From a virus: a DNA stretch of 32,110 nt. Where the stretch lies: IMG/VR virus record IMGVR_UViG_3300044613_000040, positions 1 to 32,110 of that record; one strand, written 5' to 3'. This document shows, piece by piece, positions 30,460 to 32,110 of this stretch (position 1 is its first letter; each line of letters begins with the position of its first letter). The position numbers and the translations under genes are program-made. The notes below the pieces were generated by a model. That model searched no databases, was not told the origin of the DNA, and worked only from the letters and a program-made list of their open reading frames with translations.

Positions 30460-32110
30460 CGGGTGTATCTATGTGAATAAAATCAGACCGAGACGCATCA
30501 AACATCAAGGCACGTACTGCGGGGGACACAACCTTCATGCCCTTAGCCATACGCTTGTTGACTGCTTCTTTAAATACATTAGCCTCTTTTAACTCTTTAA
30601 GTAAATCTTTGTAGTTAATCTGACGCTGGACGCAAAAGTCTTTAAACGACTTGGCCGCAATCCATAACAGTTTGGTATCCGGCTCGTAGCGTATAAGCAG
30701 TTCACCCTTTGGCTCCATAGTCGGCATAGGGATCATGTTGCTCCGTGCGTCATTCTCACCATTGACAACCAAAGCGTGGTTCATATTGCCGTTGATAAAC
30801 TCACCAAGCGTAGAGGCAGGGTTGCTGATTGGGGGCTTAATATCCTCACGCATCTCGCCGAGCATGCCTTTAAGCCAGTCGTACACAGCCTTCATGTCGT
30901 AGTCGTGCAGTTGCAGGTTCTTAGCGATTAGGCCACCGGCAATGTTACAAGCGGCTACGGCTGACCAGAAACGCTCACGCTGTGTGAACTTAACTTCTTT
31001 GTCGAGCTTAGCCTGAATCTTACGCACTAGGTCTTTGGCGTCTTCCAAGTTGTTGACGAGCCACTGAGCGTAGATTTCACCCGCATGCCCATAGTTCTCG
31101 CGCAGTTGGTGGTCAAACATTTGCTTGCCGACTTGCACGTCAATCAGGTTGTTAGGCTTGATCTCATACTCAAGTAGACGCATGGACTCACCATCGGGGG
31201 AATCTTTTGCCGCGCCAAGCTTTTGGTAGAAGCTAGCGTTTGAGGACGTTAAGGTCATCCCGTTCCAGCTAGTTAAGTTAACACGCTCTTCGTTGACCGA
31301 GCCACGCATCTTGTTCTTGCCCCGACCCTGCGAGATGCTGTACGACAGGTCAGAGAACTCCATAGGGCTGGTGTTCGTAATCTCGTCAATTGTGTTGGGC
31401 AGGTTGTTCATCACACCAAGCCTGTGCATCTTCGCGTTGAACGTATCCTTCCAAATCGAGGCGTTCTTAACGGGGTGACCCCATACACTGTTGCACATAA
31501 ACAACGCTGTCGACTTACCCGAACCTGAGCTACTGTGAATCAAGTTGATGATTGCACCAGACATACCTGTAAATTTCAACAGTGGTGAACCAAAGGCCGT
31601 CAGTGCCGCAAAAGCATGAGGCTCAAGGCCGGGCTGCGCGTACATGTTGAAGACTTCTTTCCACTTCTCAAAGTCACCGTGTTCGTTGAGGTGCTCGGCT
31701 ACCGCCTTGGTAATGTGTGAGGGCGGGCTGTAATACACGCCGTCTTTTGTAATCTCTCTGTCGCCAAGAATGAACTTGCTGTCGTTATCGACCCAACCAA
31801 ACTGTGTTCTCATAATATCTGCCTTCCGCATAACTTGTAAATTTTTAACCGCTGTAATCACATATACGCACATGAGGTCGACTTGCTTACTAAACAAGCC
31901 CACACCCTTAGACGCTAGTGCTTCCCGCAGTTTGTCTTTTGATGAAAGTACCCCGAGTGGGATTGCAAACTCCTTCATGCCGTCCCTTGGTAGATGCAAT
32001 CGGAATAGCAATGTCTCCCCAATATCGGGGTCTGTTAACCGCTTGATGATGTATAGATCGTGCTCATACACAAGGTCTGGTTCTGCTTCGTCAGTTGCGG
32101 GTCTGCGGTA
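30434..32110 (-). CDS. DUF927-type helicase / primase-helicase (5' partial)
   Basis: The frame is open to the window edge, giving 558 residues with no N-terminus. The GTG at 32069-32071 could be a start, but 13 coding-like codons lie before it, so the gene is treated as truncated. Motifs: FGWVDNDSKFILGDREIT; Walker A HSSSGSGKST (near 31506-31535); SVWGHP and W-DTFNAK; Walker B-like LPNTIDEIT; a sensor-like TLTSSNASF. This order matches DUF927 helicase-like proteins, often fused to a primase. It would unwind or prime phage DNA. Transcribed leftward, opposite to all virion genes; the 64-residue gene and a terminator follow. Confidence 0.85.
   Translation of the reverse strand, partial: YRRPATDEAEPDLVYEHDLYIIKRLTDPDIGETLLFRLHLPRDGMKEFAIPLGVLSSKDKLREALASKGVGLFSKQVDLMCVYVITAVKNLQVMRKADIMRTQFGWVDNDSKFILGDREITKDGVYYSPPSHITKAVAEHLNEHGDFEKWKEVFNMYAQPGLEPHAFAALTAFGSPLLKFTGMSGAIINLIHSSSGSGKSTALFMCNSVWGHPVKNASIWKDTFNAKMHRLGVMNNLPNTIDEITNTSPMEFSDLSYSISQGRGKNKMRGSVNEERVNLTSWNGMTLTSSNASFYQKLGAAKDSPDGESMRLLEYEIKPNNLIDVQVGKQMFDHQLRENYGHAGEIYAQWLVNNLEDAKDLVRKIQAKLDKEVKFTQRERFWSAVAACNIAGGLIAKNLQLHDYDMKAVYDWLKGMLGEMREDIKPPISNPASTLGEFINGNMNHALVVNGENDARSNMIPMPTMEPKGELLIRYEPDTKLLWIAAKSFKDFCVQRQINYKDLLKELKEANVFKEAVNKRMAKGMKVVSPAVRALMFDASRSDFIHIDTPDENRDSSL

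Noticed and set aside
32069-32071. GTG as start codon of the DUF927-type gene
   Set aside because: The frame continues upstream with coding-like codons to the window edge, so the gene is more likely truncated.

Overview
The window is part of a tailed double-stranded DNA phage genome (or a prophage or metagenomic contig of one), not a bacterial chromosome. About 30 kb of tightly packed genes run on the + strand: virion proteins, small basic proteins, a lysis cassette and very large injection-type proteins. They meet a replication-type gene pair on the - strand. Start and stop codons overlap at most junctions, and no tRNA, rRNA, insertion sequence, CRISPR array or integrase was seen. The P22-like or SU10-like adaptor proteins and the nozzle/gp10-like protein suggest a short-tailed phage. 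The holin, endolysin and possible spanin point to a Gram-negative host. Many small proteins follow patterns typical of uncultured aquatic phages. The host genus cannot be read from the sequence.

Layout. Bases 2-70 are the tail of a virion-type gene whose start lies outside the window. Bases 63-1965 hold seven small, mostly Lys/Gly-rich proteins with shared short modules, then a Pro/Glu/Arg repeat protein (1965-3116). Bases 3116-5735 carry two adaptor-like proteins with a zinc-ribbon protein and two small basic proteins between them. Bases 5732-10122 encode decoration or fibre proteins: a 20-residue repeat protein, a tail fibre, a glycine-rich fibre and a candidate fibre chaperone. Bases 10119-12401 look like a lysis region: three micro-ORFs, a tail-anchored protein, another micro-ORF, an i-spanin-like membrane protein, a 3-TM holin and a GH24 lysozyme with an E-C-T triad. 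Bases 12410-14562 encode a gp10/nozzle-like protein and a small companion. Bases 14572-30178 hold five proteins, including two giants of 1932 and 2094 residues, that most resemble internal virion/ejection proteins. The first giant has a DUF4214-like domain and a long Ala/Lys/Asp repeat rod. The second has an HExxH metallopeptidase motif and an AT-hook-like motif.

On the - strand a DUF927-type helicase/primase-helicase gene enters from the right edge and is followed by a 64-residue ORF. A strong intrinsic terminator oriented for these leftward genes sits at 30177-30205, its T-tract overlapping the stop codon of the 2094-residue gene. No matching + strand terminator is visible.

How it fits together. 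The + strand appears to be one late transcription unit: structural assembly, lysis, tail completion, then the DNA-injection apparatus. The - strand would be the early or replication arm. Functional names rest on sequence patterns recognised by eye; no database search was run.
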